A DNA stretch of 64,000 bases from Natribaculum luteum (GCF_023008545.1 NZ_CP095398.1:797700-861699), one strand, 5' to 3'; shown: positions 17,400 to 27,333, counted from the stretch's first letter. Notes: generated by a model not told the origin, from the letters alone. Made by a program: numbers and translations.

Positions 17400-17660
17400 T
17401 CAGGGTTCCTGGATCCGCTGTTGTCTGTCGTAGAGCAACGCACCTGCGCCGAGCGCGACGCCGAACCCGAGGACGGCGAAGAACAGCAGCTCGGACGGAT
17501 TAAACAGGGAAACGGCGCCGACGATGGAGCCGACCGCCGCAACCGCACTCAGCGGGAGGAATCCTCGGACGCTCGTTCCGCAGTGCGGGCACGAAGACGT
17601 ATCGAGCGGGACGGTCTCGTTGCAGGTTCGACAGCGAATCTGTTTTTCGTGCATCCCCAT
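17400..17660 (-). CDS. Small zinc-ribbon membrane protein
   Basis: 86 residues. An N-terminal zinc ribbon CRTC-x12-CPHC (about residues 10-27) is followed by two hydrophobic segments (LPLSAVAAVGSIVGAVSLF and LLFFAVLGFGVALGAGALLY). Small proteins of this design are frequent in haloarchaea and have no assigned role. It is 71 bases downstream of the DUF58 operon and has the same direction. Confidence 0.7.
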   Translation of the reverse strand: MGMHEKQIRCRTCNETVPLDTSSCPHCGTSVRGFLPLSAVAAVGSIVGAVSLFNPSELLFFAVLGFGVALGAGALLYDRQQRIQEP

Positions 17661-17731
17661 ACGTGAGAGGTACGATAGAAGAGTAATAAATCATCTGATA
17701 TTGAGAGCGACCGAGAGAGTCGTCCACGGCT

Positions 17732-18343
17732 TTACTGGCGCAACAACCACGCGAGGAGCACGATGCCGAGCACGACGACGCCGATGGCGGGAGCAGGCCG
17801 TCCGTCTCCGGCGAACAAGAAGATCGCGTATCCGACCAACGAGGCCAACGCGAGCGTGAGGACGGTCCCAACCAGATGGATAGCCAGATTCCGATCGGTC
17901 GGCGTCTCACGACCGAGTTGTTCCCCGAGTCGGAGGCCGTGTTGGCCGGCGTCCCACGCGACGACGATTGCACTGATTCCCACCAGCAACACTTCCGGGG
18001 ACGACGTGCCGAACGCCCCCGCGATGAGCGCGCCCGCGAGGAGTAGCGAAACGCCCACCGACAACCACCCGGCCGAGTAGATCGCGGCGATACTCACCGC
18101 GACGATAACTATCCCGCCGACGCCGAACGGGATGGAAAGCAACGTGAACGGCGTCGTCAACCCCGCGCCGACCAGCGCGGCGGCGACTGTGACGAACTGG
18201 GCTGCTCTCGACGGAGCGTGCGTGACCGCGACCGGCTCTCGGACCGACCCATCGTCAGTGCCAGCGGTCGCCGCAGCCGCGTTTCTGTCGTTGATACCAT
18301 CGGTCGTTCGGCCGGGTTCGTCTTCCATGCTCATGCGGTCCAC
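17732..18343 (-). CDS. Polytopic membrane protein of the DUF58/MoxR cluster
   Basis: 203 residues; five or more hydrophobic segments from about residue 48 to the C-terminus, no catalytic motif. Its start overlaps the end of the DUF58 gene by 13 bases. Haloarchaeal DUF58-MoxR loci regularly contain such a hydrophobic protein, so it is probably a membrane partner of the DUF58 protein. Confidence 0.72.
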   Translation of the reverse strand: MDRMSMEDEPGRTTDGINDRNAAAATAGTDDGSVREPVAVTHAPSRAAQFVTVAAALVGAGLTTPFTLLSIPFGVGGIVIVAVSIAAIYSAGWLSVGVSLLLAGALIAGAFGTSSPEVLLVGISAIVVAWDAGQHGLRLGEQLGRETPTDRNLAIHLVGTVLTLALASLVGYAIFLFAGDGRPAPAIGVVVLGIVLLAWLLRQ

Positions 18344-20304
18344 CGCTGGCTCGCGCGTGTGAGTTCGAGTTCGAGTGTTCGCTCCGCGTCCCAGTCGACG
18401 ACGCGGATTCCATGGTCGCGTAACTGCCTGATCCGTATCGTCCGCTCCAGTCGGGCTATCCGCTGACCCACCGTCCGGTTCGCGGTCGGATCCGGACTCA
18501 CTATCGTCACCAGATGCCCCGCGCCATCGAGTTGGCGGGCGACTTCGAACGTGTACTGGTCGGTAAGCGGCGAGAACAGGAATAGCTGGGTGTTCGCGGG
18601 CAGTTGTCGCTTGATTTGCGTCATCGGGTCGATGTATCTCCCTTTAGGTTCTTCCCTGAGGCCCGGCGGGACTGAATCGAACGCCGGATGTGTTGCGAAC
18701 AGTTCCCGGACGCGTTGGACGTGTGCACTTCCCGCGCTCGGCCCAAGCCAGCACGCGATTCCATTGAACGCCGCAATTCCGATGAGGTGGCCCTGCTCGT
18801 AGAGCGACGCGAAGGTGTCGAAGGCCGCCTCGACCGACAGATCGAGCGCGTGTTTCGAGTCGGCTGATGGCGATACGTACGCCGACTCCCGGCAATCAAA
18901 CAGAAACACCACGCGCGCGGCGTGTTCCTGCCGGAAATTGATTGTCGTGAACTCGCCCGACCGCGCGTACGTCTTCCAGTCGATGCGCGTCTTCGGGTCG
19001 CCCGGCTGGTAGTCCCGAACCGAAAAAAACTCCAGGCCCTCGCCGCCTTCGTTCGTGTTCAGCTCCCCCGAGTACATCGACGTCTGGGATCGCACCGGTA
19101 TCTCCGCGGTCGTCCGTAACGCGGGCCGACAGGTGAGGCTCGTCTCCGGTTCGACGCTCGCCTCGCTCTCGACGGAGCCGCTGACGTCGTACCCGAGGAC
19201 CCGGACCGGCCATCGGTACTCCCCGCGCTGGACGACGACCGAGTACCGGAACGTGACCGCGTCACCGGATCGGAGCGCCGTCCCGACCCGAGGAGATCCG
19301 TCGACGACCTCCCAGGCCGGCGGGACCCGGTCGACGACCCGAAGGTCGGTGAGTAACCGGTCGTATTCGTTTTCGACCGTGACCGTCACGTCGACGACGT
19401 CACCCGGTTCGGGAGTAGTGTCGCTCACGCTCCGCGTCACGAGAAGCGACGAGAGCGGGACCGGCGACGCGAGGCGCGCGTATCCCGCGAGCGCGAACCC
19501 AACGACGCTCGATAGCAGGACGCTCGGCTGGGCCGAGAGGACGCCGACCCCGAGTGCGGCGAACCCGAAGGCGGTGATCCCCTTCCAGTGTCCCGTCTCG
19601 GACGGGGGCCCACACCGAACGGTCTCTGTGACCCCCTCGCCATCGAACTGGTCCCCAACGTGGCTCGCTGCCATCGTCCGAGCGTTGTCTGCGTCCTTAG
19701 TACCATCGGGACCGTCTCCGCCAACCCCGCTCGCAGCTTCGAGGGCGTCGACCGTCGACTGAAGTTGCTGTTCGTACGCGGAGTCTGAGTCGAGAAAGAC
19801 GGCCGTCACTCGCTCGATGGCTGACTGGCCGGTCGGAGCGCCTCCGCCTCCGAAGAACGCGGCTGCACGCGGGTTCTCAGTCCATCTGCCCTCTTCGAGC
19901 CGCTTGACCGCCTGATCGTAACTACACTGTTCTCGAGACGTGATGATCGCTAAAGCGACTTCCTCGAGGCGGTCCTCGATCCGTTCGCGGAACTCGATTA
20001 CACCTTCTCGCAACTCGGTCATTCGGTAGATCATTGCGTCGATTTCGTCGCCGGGGGCGGGGGTTTCCAACCGGTATTCGACGTCGGGAACGACCGACTG
20101 GTTCCGGTCGGAACCGTATCGCGATCGGGCGACGACGATGGCGAGGAGAAATCCGACCAGCGCCACCGCGTTCGCGCCGCCGAGATTGAACGGGATCATC
20201 GCGGCGACGTCGGGGTCGACCAACATGAGGAATCCGACGGCGAGAACGACCGTGGCGAGCAGGATGCCGGCCTGACGGAGGCGGGTCGGTAAACCGCCGC
20301 TCAT
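18331..20304 (-). CDS. DUF58-domain protein
   Basis: 657 residues. Two membrane segments near the N-terminus, a cytoplasmic region, two further membrane segments (about residues 235-275), an Ig-like region (SVSDTTPEPGDVVDVTVTVEN) and the DUF58 core with the signature FFSVRDYQPGDPKTRIDWKTYARSGE. DUF58 proteins occur with MoxR ATPases and VWA-like domains and are thought to take part in assembling or maturing envelope complexes. It overlaps its neighbours on both sides (4 and 13 bases), so it is the middle gene of an operon with the DUF4129 gene first. Confidence 0.88.
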   Translation of the reverse strand: MSGGLPTRLRQAGILLATVVLAVGFLMLVDPDVAAMIPFNLGGANAVALVGFLLAIVVARSRYGSDRNQSVVPDVEYRLETPAPGDEIDAMIYRMTELREGVIEFRERIEDRLEEVALAIITSREQCSYDQAVKRLEEGRWTENPRAAAFFGGGGAPTGQSAIERVTAVFLDSDSAYEQQLQSTVDALEAASGVGGDGPDGTKDADNARTMAASHVGDQFDGEGVTETVRCGPPSETGHWKGITAFGFAALGVGVLSAQPSVLLSSVVGFALAGYARLASPVPLSSLLVTRSVSDTTPEPGDVVDVTVTVENEYDRLLTDLRVVDRVPPAWEVVDGSPRVGTALRSGDAVTFRYSVVVQRGEYRWPVRVLGYDVSGSVESEASVEPETSLTCRPALRTTAEIPVRSQTSMYSGELNTNEGGEGLEFFSVRDYQPGDPKTRIDWKTYARSGEFTTINFRQEHAARVVFLFDCRESAYVSPSADSKHALDLSVEAAFDTFASLYEQGHLIGIAAFNGIACWLGPSAGSAHVQRVRELFATHPAFDSVPPGLREEPKGRYIDPMTQIKRQLPANTQLFLFSPLTDQYTFEVARQLDGAGHLVTIVSPDPTANRTVGQRIARLERTIRIRQLRDHGIRVVDWDAERTLELELTRASQRWTA

Positions 20305-21296
20305 TGGTCATCACATCCCGCGTTCGAATCGTCCGCTCGGCCGGCGTCCGAATCGCTCACCTGGTCTCCGTCTATCGCGGTCTGGTACTCCCGTTCGATC
20401 TCCCGCAGTATCTCGATGGCGCGGTCTTCCCGACTCATTGCGTCCTTCTCGCCGTACCGAACATCTCTGAAGAGGTTGGTCAACTCCGTCACCTGCTCCT
20501 TGTCGAGTCCGAGGTCGATCGCTCGCCGGGCGAACTCGGTCGGTGGAGCGCTCTGAGGGTTCTCCATGTTGAGAAGTGCGGTCATCTCGCGCCACGCCCG
20601 ATAGACGGAGTTGTCGACGGGAACGTCAGCCCGCTCGATTCTGTCCGCGGCCCGACCTGCTGATCGGGCGATCGCATCCGTTGCCACCTCGAGCTCGTCG
20701 TCGTCGTCAGCCTCGACGGCGTCGAAGGACTGTTCACTCCTGGTCACGACGAACAACGCGCCGAAAGCGAGGAGTACGACGCTCGCGGCACCGAACACGA
20801 CGACCGTCGGCGGTACGGACGGAGCAGTCCCGAGCCCGCCGGTCGTCCCGAGGACGTCTGACCCGGACACGAATCTATCACTTTCGGAACCCTCGCTCGG
20901 GCAGTTCGTGAGCACGAAGTACGCAAACAGGGCGATGGGCAGCACTCCCGACGAGACGAGAGCAGCCGTCGAACTGTTGTACAGGCGTTTGACCCCGTAC
21001 AGGGCGAGACCGAGGCCTGAGAGGATGCCGAGCACCGCCGGGGCCGATTGCAAGGAGCGGACACAGAACTGCAAGTCGATCGTGTTCGAAATCCCGCTCG
21101 CTGATGCTTCGTCTTGGCCCGCCTCGATTTCGCCTCCGGTTTCCCCGCCGGGTTCGAATATCTCGGGTTCCCCTCCTTGTGGTGAGGGTTCTATCAGCAC
21201 AACGGAGTCGATAGTCGCGGCGACGACGCCGACGGACCCGATGAGGCACAGTGTGAAAAATACGGTAAAGAGATCGGACTGGTTCACCCGAACCAT
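20301..21296 (-). CDS. DUF4129-domain membrane protein
   Basis: 331 residues with an N-terminal membrane segment, one or two central ones and a cytoplasmic C-terminus. YRAWREMTALLNMENPQSAPPTEFARRAIDLGLDKEQVTELTNLFRDVRYG is the DUF4129 motif found at the end of many transglutaminase-like membrane proteins. Here there is no transglutaminase domain. First gene of the operon with the DUF58 gene, which it overlaps by 4 bases (ATGA). Confidence 0.82.
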   Translation of the reverse strand: MVRVNQSDLFTVFFTLCLIGSVGVVAATIDSVVLIEPSPQGGEPEIFEPGGETGGEIEAGQDEASASGISNTIDLQFCVRSLQSAPAVLGILSGLGLALYGVKRLYNSSTAALVSSGVLPIALFAYFVLTNCPSEGSESDRFVSGSDVLGTTGGLGTAPSVPPTVVVFGAASVVLLAFGALFVVTRSEQSFDAVEADDDDELEVATDAIARSAGRAADRIERADVPVDNSVYRAWREMTALLNMENPQSAPPTEFARRAIDLGLDKEQVTELTNLFRDVRYGEKDAMSREDRAIEILREIEREYQTAIDGDQVSDSDAGRADDSNAGCDDQ

Positions 21297-21404
21297 GATA
21301 ACTGTGGCAAATCAGCATCAAGTATTAAATCCTTCGATACCGCGCACCGCGATCGGAGCCCTGGAGTCGCTAGCACGGGCAAAACCTCGGTTCATCCTAG
21401 AAAA

Positions 21405-21413
21405 CTTAATATA
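21405..21413 (+). promoter_or_regulatory. TATA-like box
   Basis: cttaatata centred about 27 bases before the GTG at 21436; suggests a leaderless mRNA and supports that start. Confidence 0.45.
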
Positions 21414-21435
21414 CGGAGATTTGGAATATGAAACC

Positions 21436-21825
21436 GTGACGCTTGACACCGGCTTCTCGGACTCGCCAGTATCGTCGGCCCGCCGTCAGTTCCTCTCGAC
21501 CGTCGTCGTGGCGACAACGGCCATCGCGGGCTGTCTGGGCAGCAACGATGGACCGATCGAGGTTCAGCACCACTCCCTTCAGGAGGGTCCATTCAACACC
21601 TACGTCACCGGGAGTATCAAGAACGTTCAGGGTAGCCCGGTAGACGTTACGGTGTCCGTGACGTTTCTCGACGGCGACGGCGCGGAGCTGGCTACCGAAT
21701 CGGCGACCGGCGAGGGAATACAATCGAACGAATCCTGGAACTTCGACGTCCAGTACGAAGGCGACGACGTCGACCGGGTCTCCGACTACGAGTTAGAGAC
21801 CGACGTCATCGAGACCGACGAGTAG
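21436..21825 (+). CDS. FxLYD-type lipoprotein
   Basis: 129 residues from GTG 21436. The signal is twin-arginine with a lipobox (RRQFLSTVVVATTAIAGC), so the Cys is the likely lipidated residue. The mature part (VTGSIKNVQGSPVDVTVSVTFLDGDGAEL) is a single Ig-like FxLYD domain, common in small haloarchaeal lipoproteins. It lies between the divergent DUF4129/DUF58 operon and moxR, on the moxR strand, and may be a surface component of that system. The longer frame upstream is the antisense of the DUF4129 gene and is rejected. Confidence 0.72.
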   Translation: MTLDTGFSDSPVSSARRQFLSTVVVATTAIAGCLGSNDGPIEVQHHSLQEGPFNTYVTGSIKNVQGSPVDVTVSVTFLDGDGAELATESATGEGIQSNESWNFDVQYEGDDVDRVSDYELETDVIETDE

Positions 21826-21902
21826 TTTCGACGGCCCGTTCATGACGAGAGGCCTTCGTCTTTCGGAACGATTATAGGAGTAGTGAAACGATCACACCCT
21901 AT

Positions 21903-22904
21903 ATGGCCGAAAACGAGTTGACCCTCCGAGAGGCTACCGAATTAGTCGACGACATCATCGACGAGGTTGAGACGGTCGTGATCGCTGACCGGGACTTTCT
22001 CGAGAACGTCGTGCTCGGGATTCTATCCCAGGGACACGTCCTCCTGGAAGACGTTCCGGGAACGGGAAAGACGCTTACCGCGAACGCGTTCGCGACTGTC
22101 CTGAACCTCTCGTTCTCTCGGGTCCAATTCACGCCGGATCTGCTCCCCAAGGACGTACTCGGGACGAACGTGTTCAACGAAAACGACGGGACCTTCGAGT
22201 TTCAGGAGGGCCCCATCTTCGGGAACGTCATCCTGGGCGACGAGATCAATCGCGCGCCGCCGAAAACGCAGGCGGCGATGCTCGAGACGATGGCCGAGAG
22301 ACAGGTGACCGTCGAAGGCGAGACGCGACAGTTGCCCGAACCGTTCTTCGTCATCGCCACGCAGAACCCGGTGGGACAGGAGGGGACGTTTCCGCTGCCC
22401 GAAGCGCAAGTCGACCGGTTCCTCGTGAAAGATACCCTCGGTCAACCGGACAGGGAAGGCAAAGTCGAGCTGCTCCAACGCCGTGCCGACCGGTTCCAGA
22501 GCATTCCAGAGGCCCGACCGTTAATCGACGACCCCGAACTCATCCTCGAACTCCAGCGGGTCCCCGAGACGATCAGGGTACACGACGATCTGCTCGGATA
22601 CATGGCCGAAATCGTCGAACGCTCACACGACGACCACCGCACCCACGTAGGGGTCTCCCCGCGGGGCCTGCAGCGCCTGTTCGAAGCTTCGCGGGCGCGC
22701 GCAGTCATCGAAGGGCGCGAGTACGTCGTCCCCGGAGATATTCAGCGGATCGCTGAACCGGTGCTCTCACACCGACTCGTCCTGTCCCCGCAGGCGGAGG
22801 TAAACGACGTCCGGAAGTCCCAGGTCGTTCGGGACATCCTCGACGGGGTTCCCGTCCCGTCGATCGAGGACGAGACGCGGACCGCCGCCGAGGCCTCCCA
22901 GTAA
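21903..22904 (+). CDS. MoxR-family AAA+ ATPase
   Basis: 333 residues with Walker A EDVPGTGKT (about 52-60), Walker B VILGDEINRAPPKTQAAMLE, sensor 1 FFVIATQNPVGQEGTFPLPEAQ and the C-terminal lid. MoxR ATPases act as chaperones that mature or activate complexes with DUF58/VWA proteins. Here the ATPase is divergent from the DUF4129-DUF58 operon instead of being its first gene. A TATA-like attata at 21871-21876 lies about 28 bases before the ATG, giving a leaderless transcript. Confidence 0.92.
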   Translation: MAENELTLREATELVDDIIDEVETVVIADRDFLENVVLGILSQGHVLLEDVPGTGKTLTANAFATVLNLSFSRVQFTPDLLPKDVLGTNVFNENDGTFEFQEGPIFGNVILGDEINRAPPKTQAAMLETMAERQVTVEGETRQLPEPFFVIATQNPVGQEGTFPLPEAQVDRFLVKDTLGQPDREGKVELLQRRADRFQSIPEARPLIDDPELILELQRVPETIRVHDDLLGYMAEIVERSHDDHRTHVGVSPRGLQRLFEASRARAVIEGREYVVPGDIQRIAEPVLSHRLVLSPQAEVNDVRKSQVVRDILDGVPVPSIEDETRTAAEASQ

Positions 22905-23113
22905 CGTAGCGGAAGGTTCGCACCAGCGATCACCGGACGGCTTCGCGGCGAATCCCTCCTCACGGTCCCCCTGCCGCGCTAGTTGGGTAAATTCCCGTAG
23001 ATAACGATCGTCGTCGCACGGGACGGATATTCCGCGAGAAGAACAAGAGAAGAATCGATCGGAGGTTGCCGGATTCCGATCCGGTCGACAAAGCACCAGG
23101 GAACCGTCGCGGC

Positions 23114-25402
23114 TTACTCGACCTCGGCGCCGGGCTTCGGATTCTCGGGATCGGCCTTCGGCCAGTTCAGACCGAGGATGGCCGGGAGCTCCCACACGAC
23201 TCCGTAAAACTTCCAGGCGTCTTCGTCGGTCCGCAGATTCCAGTTCGTCGTGTTGATGTAGTGCTGGTTGGCTGTCCGAGCGAGCGGCGGATTCGGAACG
23301 AGGTAGTTCTGTGTCCACGCGAACTTCTTCACGTAGTACTCCGTACTACCGCCGTCAGGCGGGTTCATGTACGGATGGTCCTCGAAGTCGCTGTCGAAGT
23401 CGTAGGGCCCGACGCGCGTCTGCCCCCACGTCCAGCTGGGGTTGAACGTCTCGAGTTCCCCGCCGGGTTCCCCTATCGGGGGGATTTCGACAGTCCAGTC
23501 CTCCCAGAGTGAAACCTGTCCACGGACGTATCCGTTGTCGGCATAATTATCGAGAGCGCTCTCCTGTGTCTCGTGTGAGAACCAGTTGTTCCGCCGCACC
23601 CAGTCCGCACGAGCCTGGGACCACCACCACGTCCGATGCCAGAGCGCGTCGAAATAGCCGGCCTGTAGGTCGGCGGTGTTGGCCCTGTACATCGAGAAGT
23701 TGCCGGACTCGCCGTACCGCTCGTCGACGTAGGTATTCTCCCTGAGGCCCTGCAAGTTCTCACCGTAGACGCCCGACTCGTATGTCTGGACCTGCACGTC
23801 GAGGCCGAACTCCTGAAGCTGATTGGCGACGGTCGTCTCAAAGATCGGCGTATTCTTGTTGGTGGAGAACTCGTCTTGGAATCTCTCGCCCTCGTACTCC
23901 CACCAGCCGTCGTCTCCCCGTTCGAAGCCGGCCTCCCGCATCTTCTCCTCGGCCTTGTCGAGGTCCTGGGAGTAGTCGATCAGGTTCTCTTCGGCCCACT
24001 CCTCGGAAACGAACTCGTCGACCCACCACTGGTCGAAGCCTGGTCTCGTGATCGCCGAGGTGGTCGCGGGGTTGATGTTCCCTGCGATCGCCTCCTTGTC
24101 GAGCGCGTACAGGAGAGCCTGCCGGAACTCACGGATCGCGTACAGATCCTCCGCCGACTCCATCCCATAGGGACCATGGTGGTCGATTCCCAGCGCGTAG
24201 CCGGTTTTCGCCGGCGCGAGGAACAGCTCGTAGATGTCCGGGATAGTGTCGGTCTCTTCGGAGCCGACGTTTATTGGAGCCGCATCGAGCCGTTCGCTCT
24301 GTATGGAGGCGCGACGGCGGTTCTCGTCCTGAATGAACTCGAAGACGACTCGGTCGAAGTTGATCTCGTCGGCGAGCCTGTGGTGTTCGTTCGGTTCCAG
24401 GATGATCTCTTCGGTGCCGCGGATCTCCGAGACGGTCCATGGACCGTGTGTGACGATGTTGTCCGGGTTCCGCGACCACTCGTGAAGCTCCTCGCTTAGT
24501 TCGTGTCGTTGTGCGACGACCGAACCAATAAGTCCGCTGTATTCGACGTCGTCCTCATCGGGTTTCTGCTCCCAGAGTTCGACCGCCTCCTCTACCAGCG
24601 GTTGGTACGGGCCGAGATGGGTCGGGGCGCCTGGGAACGCAACGGCTGCGCCGAAGCTCTGCGTGCTACCGAGTCGGTTTAGCATCTCGCCGTGACCGGT
24701 GATGGAGAACCCCTCCGAATCGTTCCACTCGGGCGTATCGGGAGTGTACCACTCGATGACCTTTCCGTCCTTGCCGTCGGGGAGGTTGTAACCGCCGATA
24801 AATCCGGTGTGAAAGCGCGTCTCGTCCGGCGGCGCACCGAACCGCCCGGGTTGCTTGTTGCACGCCTGTTTGAAGACGGCGTCCCACGCGCGGACGGGTT
24901 CGCCGTCGCTCCAGTAGGCGTCGTCCCTGATCTTCGTCCGGATCATGTGGTCGTCGATTTCCCAGTCCTCGTACAGACCGGCGTAGATCTCGTCGTCGGC
25001 GATGTCGAACGGCCAGTACAGGACGTCCCAGAACTTCCCGAAGAATCCGGGTTCGTGCGTGGCCGCGTAGATGCGGTTGTCGAAGGAGTACTTCGTTTCC
25101 TGGACGGGGAACCCCGTCGCGCCGACCGTCATGGAGGCGAAGTGCTGCTCTTCCGGATTGATCGTGGTCTGCAGCCTGAGCTCCTGTCCGACGTATCGAG
25201 TCTCGACGTCCGTACCGCTTGACGACGAACCGTCGTTACCCGAGCTATTCCCATCGCCGCCGTCTCCATCGCTCCCTTCGGTGCTGCCGAAACAGCCGGC
25301 AGTCGATACTGCTCCGACCATGCCGAGGGCCTCGAGGGCGCGTCGCCGGGAAATCTGGTCGTTCCACTGGTGCCACTCACTACTGCCGCCATCGCCTGGC
25401 AT
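23114..25402 (-). CDS. ABC transporter substrate-binding lipoprotein, oligopeptide (SBP family 5) type
   Basis: 762 residues from ATG 25402; a GTG at 25426 would add eight residues. Twin-arginine signal and lipobox (SRRRALEALGMVGAVSTAGCFG), then a Gly/Ser/Asp linker and the large two-lobe SBP_bac_5 domain (WPFDIADDEIYAGLYEDWEIDD; RQALLYALDKEAIAGNI). It binds peptides or a similar ligand outside the cell and passes it to a Dpp/Opp permease. No permease is adjacent; the complete permease/ATPase set at 33271-37555 is the likely partner, now separated by two IS66 elements and several genes. Confidence 0.88.
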   Translation of the reverse strand: MPGDGGSSEWHQWNDQISRRRALEALGMVGAVSTAGCFGSTEGSDGDGGDGNSSGNDGSSSSGTDVETRYVGQELRLQTTINPEEQHFASMTVGATGFPVQETKYSFDNRIYAATHEPGFFGKFWDVLYWPFDIADDEIYAGLYEDWEIDDHMIRTKIRDDAYWSDGEPVRAWDAVFKQACNKQPGRFGAPPDETRFHTGFIGGYNLPDGKDGKVIEWYTPDTPEWNDSEGFSITGHGEMLNRLGSTQSFGAAVAFPGAPTHLGPYQPLVEEAVELWEQKPDEDDVEYSGLIGSVVAQRHELSEELHEWSRNPDNIVTHGPWTVSEIRGTEEIILEPNEHHRLADEINFDRVVFEFIQDENRRRASIQSERLDAAPINVGSEETDTIPDIYELFLAPAKTGYALGIDHHGPYGMESAEDLYAIREFRQALLYALDKEAIAGNINPATTSAITRPGFDQWWVDEFVSEEWAEENLIDYSQDLDKAEEKMREAGFERGDDGWWEYEGERFQDEFSTNKNTPIFETTVANQLQEFGLDVQVQTYESGVYGENLQGLRENTYVDERYGESGNFSMYRANTADLQAGYFDALWHRTWWWSQARADWVRRNNWFSHETQESALDNYADNGYVRGQVSLWEDWTVEIPPIGEPGGELETFNPSWTWGQTRVGPYDFDSDFEDHPYMNPPDGGSTEYYVKKFAWTQNYLVPNPPLARTANQHYINTTNWNLRTDEDAWKFYGVVWELPAILGLNWPKADPENPKPGAEVE

Positions 25403-25503
25403 GATAGCGAAGATTGATTGATGCACAATAAATCCATCGAATTTTACAAATATACAAATATATTGGAATATGTTACACTATCCGTTGTTAGGGCCGTCCA
25501 AGA

Positions 25504-27080
25504 GTAGTTGGATAGCGTGACCAGGATTCACCGGCCAGTGATGCCTCTCATCCTAATCTGAGTTCTTGCCCACCGAGGATGGACTGGAGCTGTTCAGGCG
25601 GATCAAGTCCTCGTCGTTTCCACGTGGCTAACATGGTCGTAATCGTCTCGTGAATCTGGACCCCTTCGGCTGAGCGGAGGGTCCGGAACATCTTCCGCAG
25701 CACAACTTGCTCGCGCAGAGCGCGCTCTGCGCGATTATTCGTCGAATCGACGTCTGGCTCTGTAACGAACGTCAGCCAGTGCCCTAACCCGTTCCTGATC
25801 TTCTCGATCAGCTTCTTGACCTCCTGTGCCTCGTAGTCTTCCCTGATCAGGCCTTCCAGATGTAACGACGCCTCCGCCCGCTTTTGCTCGCGGGCGGAGG
25901 CGGACGGATCCTCCTCGTCGAACGCCGTTAAATCGTCATGGAGAGCGTGTAACTCCTCAGACAACCTCTCTGCTTCCTCGTACCGTTCAGCAACGTACTC
26001 CGCCTCCCGCAACAGATGTGCCCAGCACCGCTGGAGCTTCGTGTGATAGCTCGGATACGCTGACCAACCGTCACAGCTGAGCGTTGAGTCCTCGGCGAAG
26101 TCCTCGCCGAGGACGTCCTCTAACACCTGACTTCCACGACTCTCATCAACCCAGAACAGCACTTCTTCGTCAGTAACGAACGTCCACGCCCAGTGTTGCT
26201 CTCCGTCAACAGGAAATCCCGTTTCATCGCAGTAGACGACGTCACTTTCCTGAATACGGGCTTTGACATCGTCATACGCGGGTCGCAGCCGGTCTGCGAC
26301 CCGCTTGGTCAGGTTGTAGATCGTCCGATGAGAGATGGGTGTATCGAGTTCCCAGTCAAACAGCTCCGCCTGTTTACGGTTTGGAAGTCGCTGATGGAAC
26401 CTACCGAGGGCGGTTTGGGCCATGATATTTGGCCCAAACCGCCCGGTTTCCGGGCAGTCTGGATGTTCAGCAACGACTTCGTTTCCACAGGAACAGCGGT
26501 GTTTGCCGAGTTCGTACTCGACGACAGTGGTTGGAATAGGGAGAGGTATGTCGATAATCGTCCGTGAGATGTAGCTGTCCGGGTTAGAGAGGATTTGCTC
26601 ACAGTCTGGGCAATATCCCTGATCGACTCGAATAGTCTCCTCTGGTTCCGGAGGCGGTCGAGTTGTTCCTTCGTGACCTTCGTCACGTCCTGGAGAGGAG
26701 CCGCTGGCGGCGTCAGCGTCGCCGCCAGCGTCGTCCCCTTGGTCTTCGTTCTCTTCCTCGTCGCTGTCATCGTTGCCAGGTGATCCAGCCACGCCACCCT
26801 GCTTACTGGGAGGTGTGTTTGGGTTTTCGTACCGCTTGAGGCGAGCCTCAAGTTGTTCGATCTGCTGTTGTTTTGCAGTGATCTGACGACGAAGAAGTCG
26901 GTTCTCAAGCTCTTTGACGACGAGTTGCTGGCGGAGATGCGTACTGTTCTCGGTGCGGATCGTGGAATCTATCGATTCCAGCGATCCGCTAACCCCCAGC
27001 GACACACTTGATTCACCATTGAGAGACCATTCATGAGACTGCTACGAAATCGGTCTGACGGCAAATCGCTATCCAACTAC
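25504..27080 (-). mobile_element. IS66-family element (lineage B, copy 1)
   Basis: 1577 bp with perfect 14-bp terminal repeats gtagttggatagcg. Flanked by the 8-bp duplication gtccaaga (25496-25503 and 27081-27088). The encoded protein and the flanking IS sequence look identical to the copy at 55757-57333, so transposition or recombination was recent. It sits just upstream of the SBP gene. Confidence 0.95.
25548..27005 (-). CDS. IS66-family transposase (lineage B)
   Basis: 485 residues, same domain order as the lineage A enzymes: coiled coil (20-65), NTPPSKQGG linker, an acidic Gly/Asp-rich insert (SDEEENEDQGDDAGGDAD), zinc region (CPDCEQIL and CSCGNEVV), DDE core with YCDETGFPVDGEQHWAW, SCDGWSAYPSY and TNNRAERALREQVV. 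Its sequence differs strongly from lineage A. The coding DNA has perfect stem-loops at 25711-25734, 25870-25901, 26280-26302, 26408-26444 and 26702-26730. Confidence 0.93.
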   Translation of the reverse strand: MSLGVSGSLESIDSTIRTENSTHLRQQLVVKELENRLLRRQITAKQQQIEQLEARLKRYENPNTPPSKQGGVAGSPGNDDSDEEENEDQGDDAGGDADAASGSSPGRDEGHEGTTRPPPEPEETIRVDQGYCPDCEQILSNPDSYISRTIIDIPLPIPTTVVEYELGKHRCSCGNEVVAEHPDCPETGRFGPNIMAQTALGRFHQRLPNRKQAELFDWELDTPISHRTIYNLTKRVADRLRPAYDDVKARIQESDVVYCDETGFPVDGEQHWAWTFVTDEEVLFWVDESRGSQVLEDVLGEDFAEDSTLSCDGWSAYPSYHTKLQRCWAHLLREAEYVAERYEEAERLSEELHALHDDLTAFDEEDPSASAREQKRAEASLHLEGLIREDYEAQEVKKLIEKIRNGLGHWLTFVTEPDVDSTNNRAERALREQVVLRKMFRTLRSAEGVQIHETITTMLATWKRRGLDPPEQLQSILGGQELRLG

Positions 27081-27333
27081 GTCCAAGATACCGAGATGGT
27101 TCCAGATCCGTCGTTTAGAGCTATTCCATCCGTAGGGTAACGAATAGCATTCGAACGGAGACGAACCGAACAGTGCGTGAAGGGACTTCCCATTACAATC
27201 TTATAGATGTAACATCTATACATAGGCCGATATAGAAATGGGTAGACGAAGAATTCCACTGGTCGCCGAGTCGCACAGCCGCCGCTGAACGGGGGCGCTC
27301 TCGCCAGCGTGTTTCGGGTGCAGGACCCGAGGA

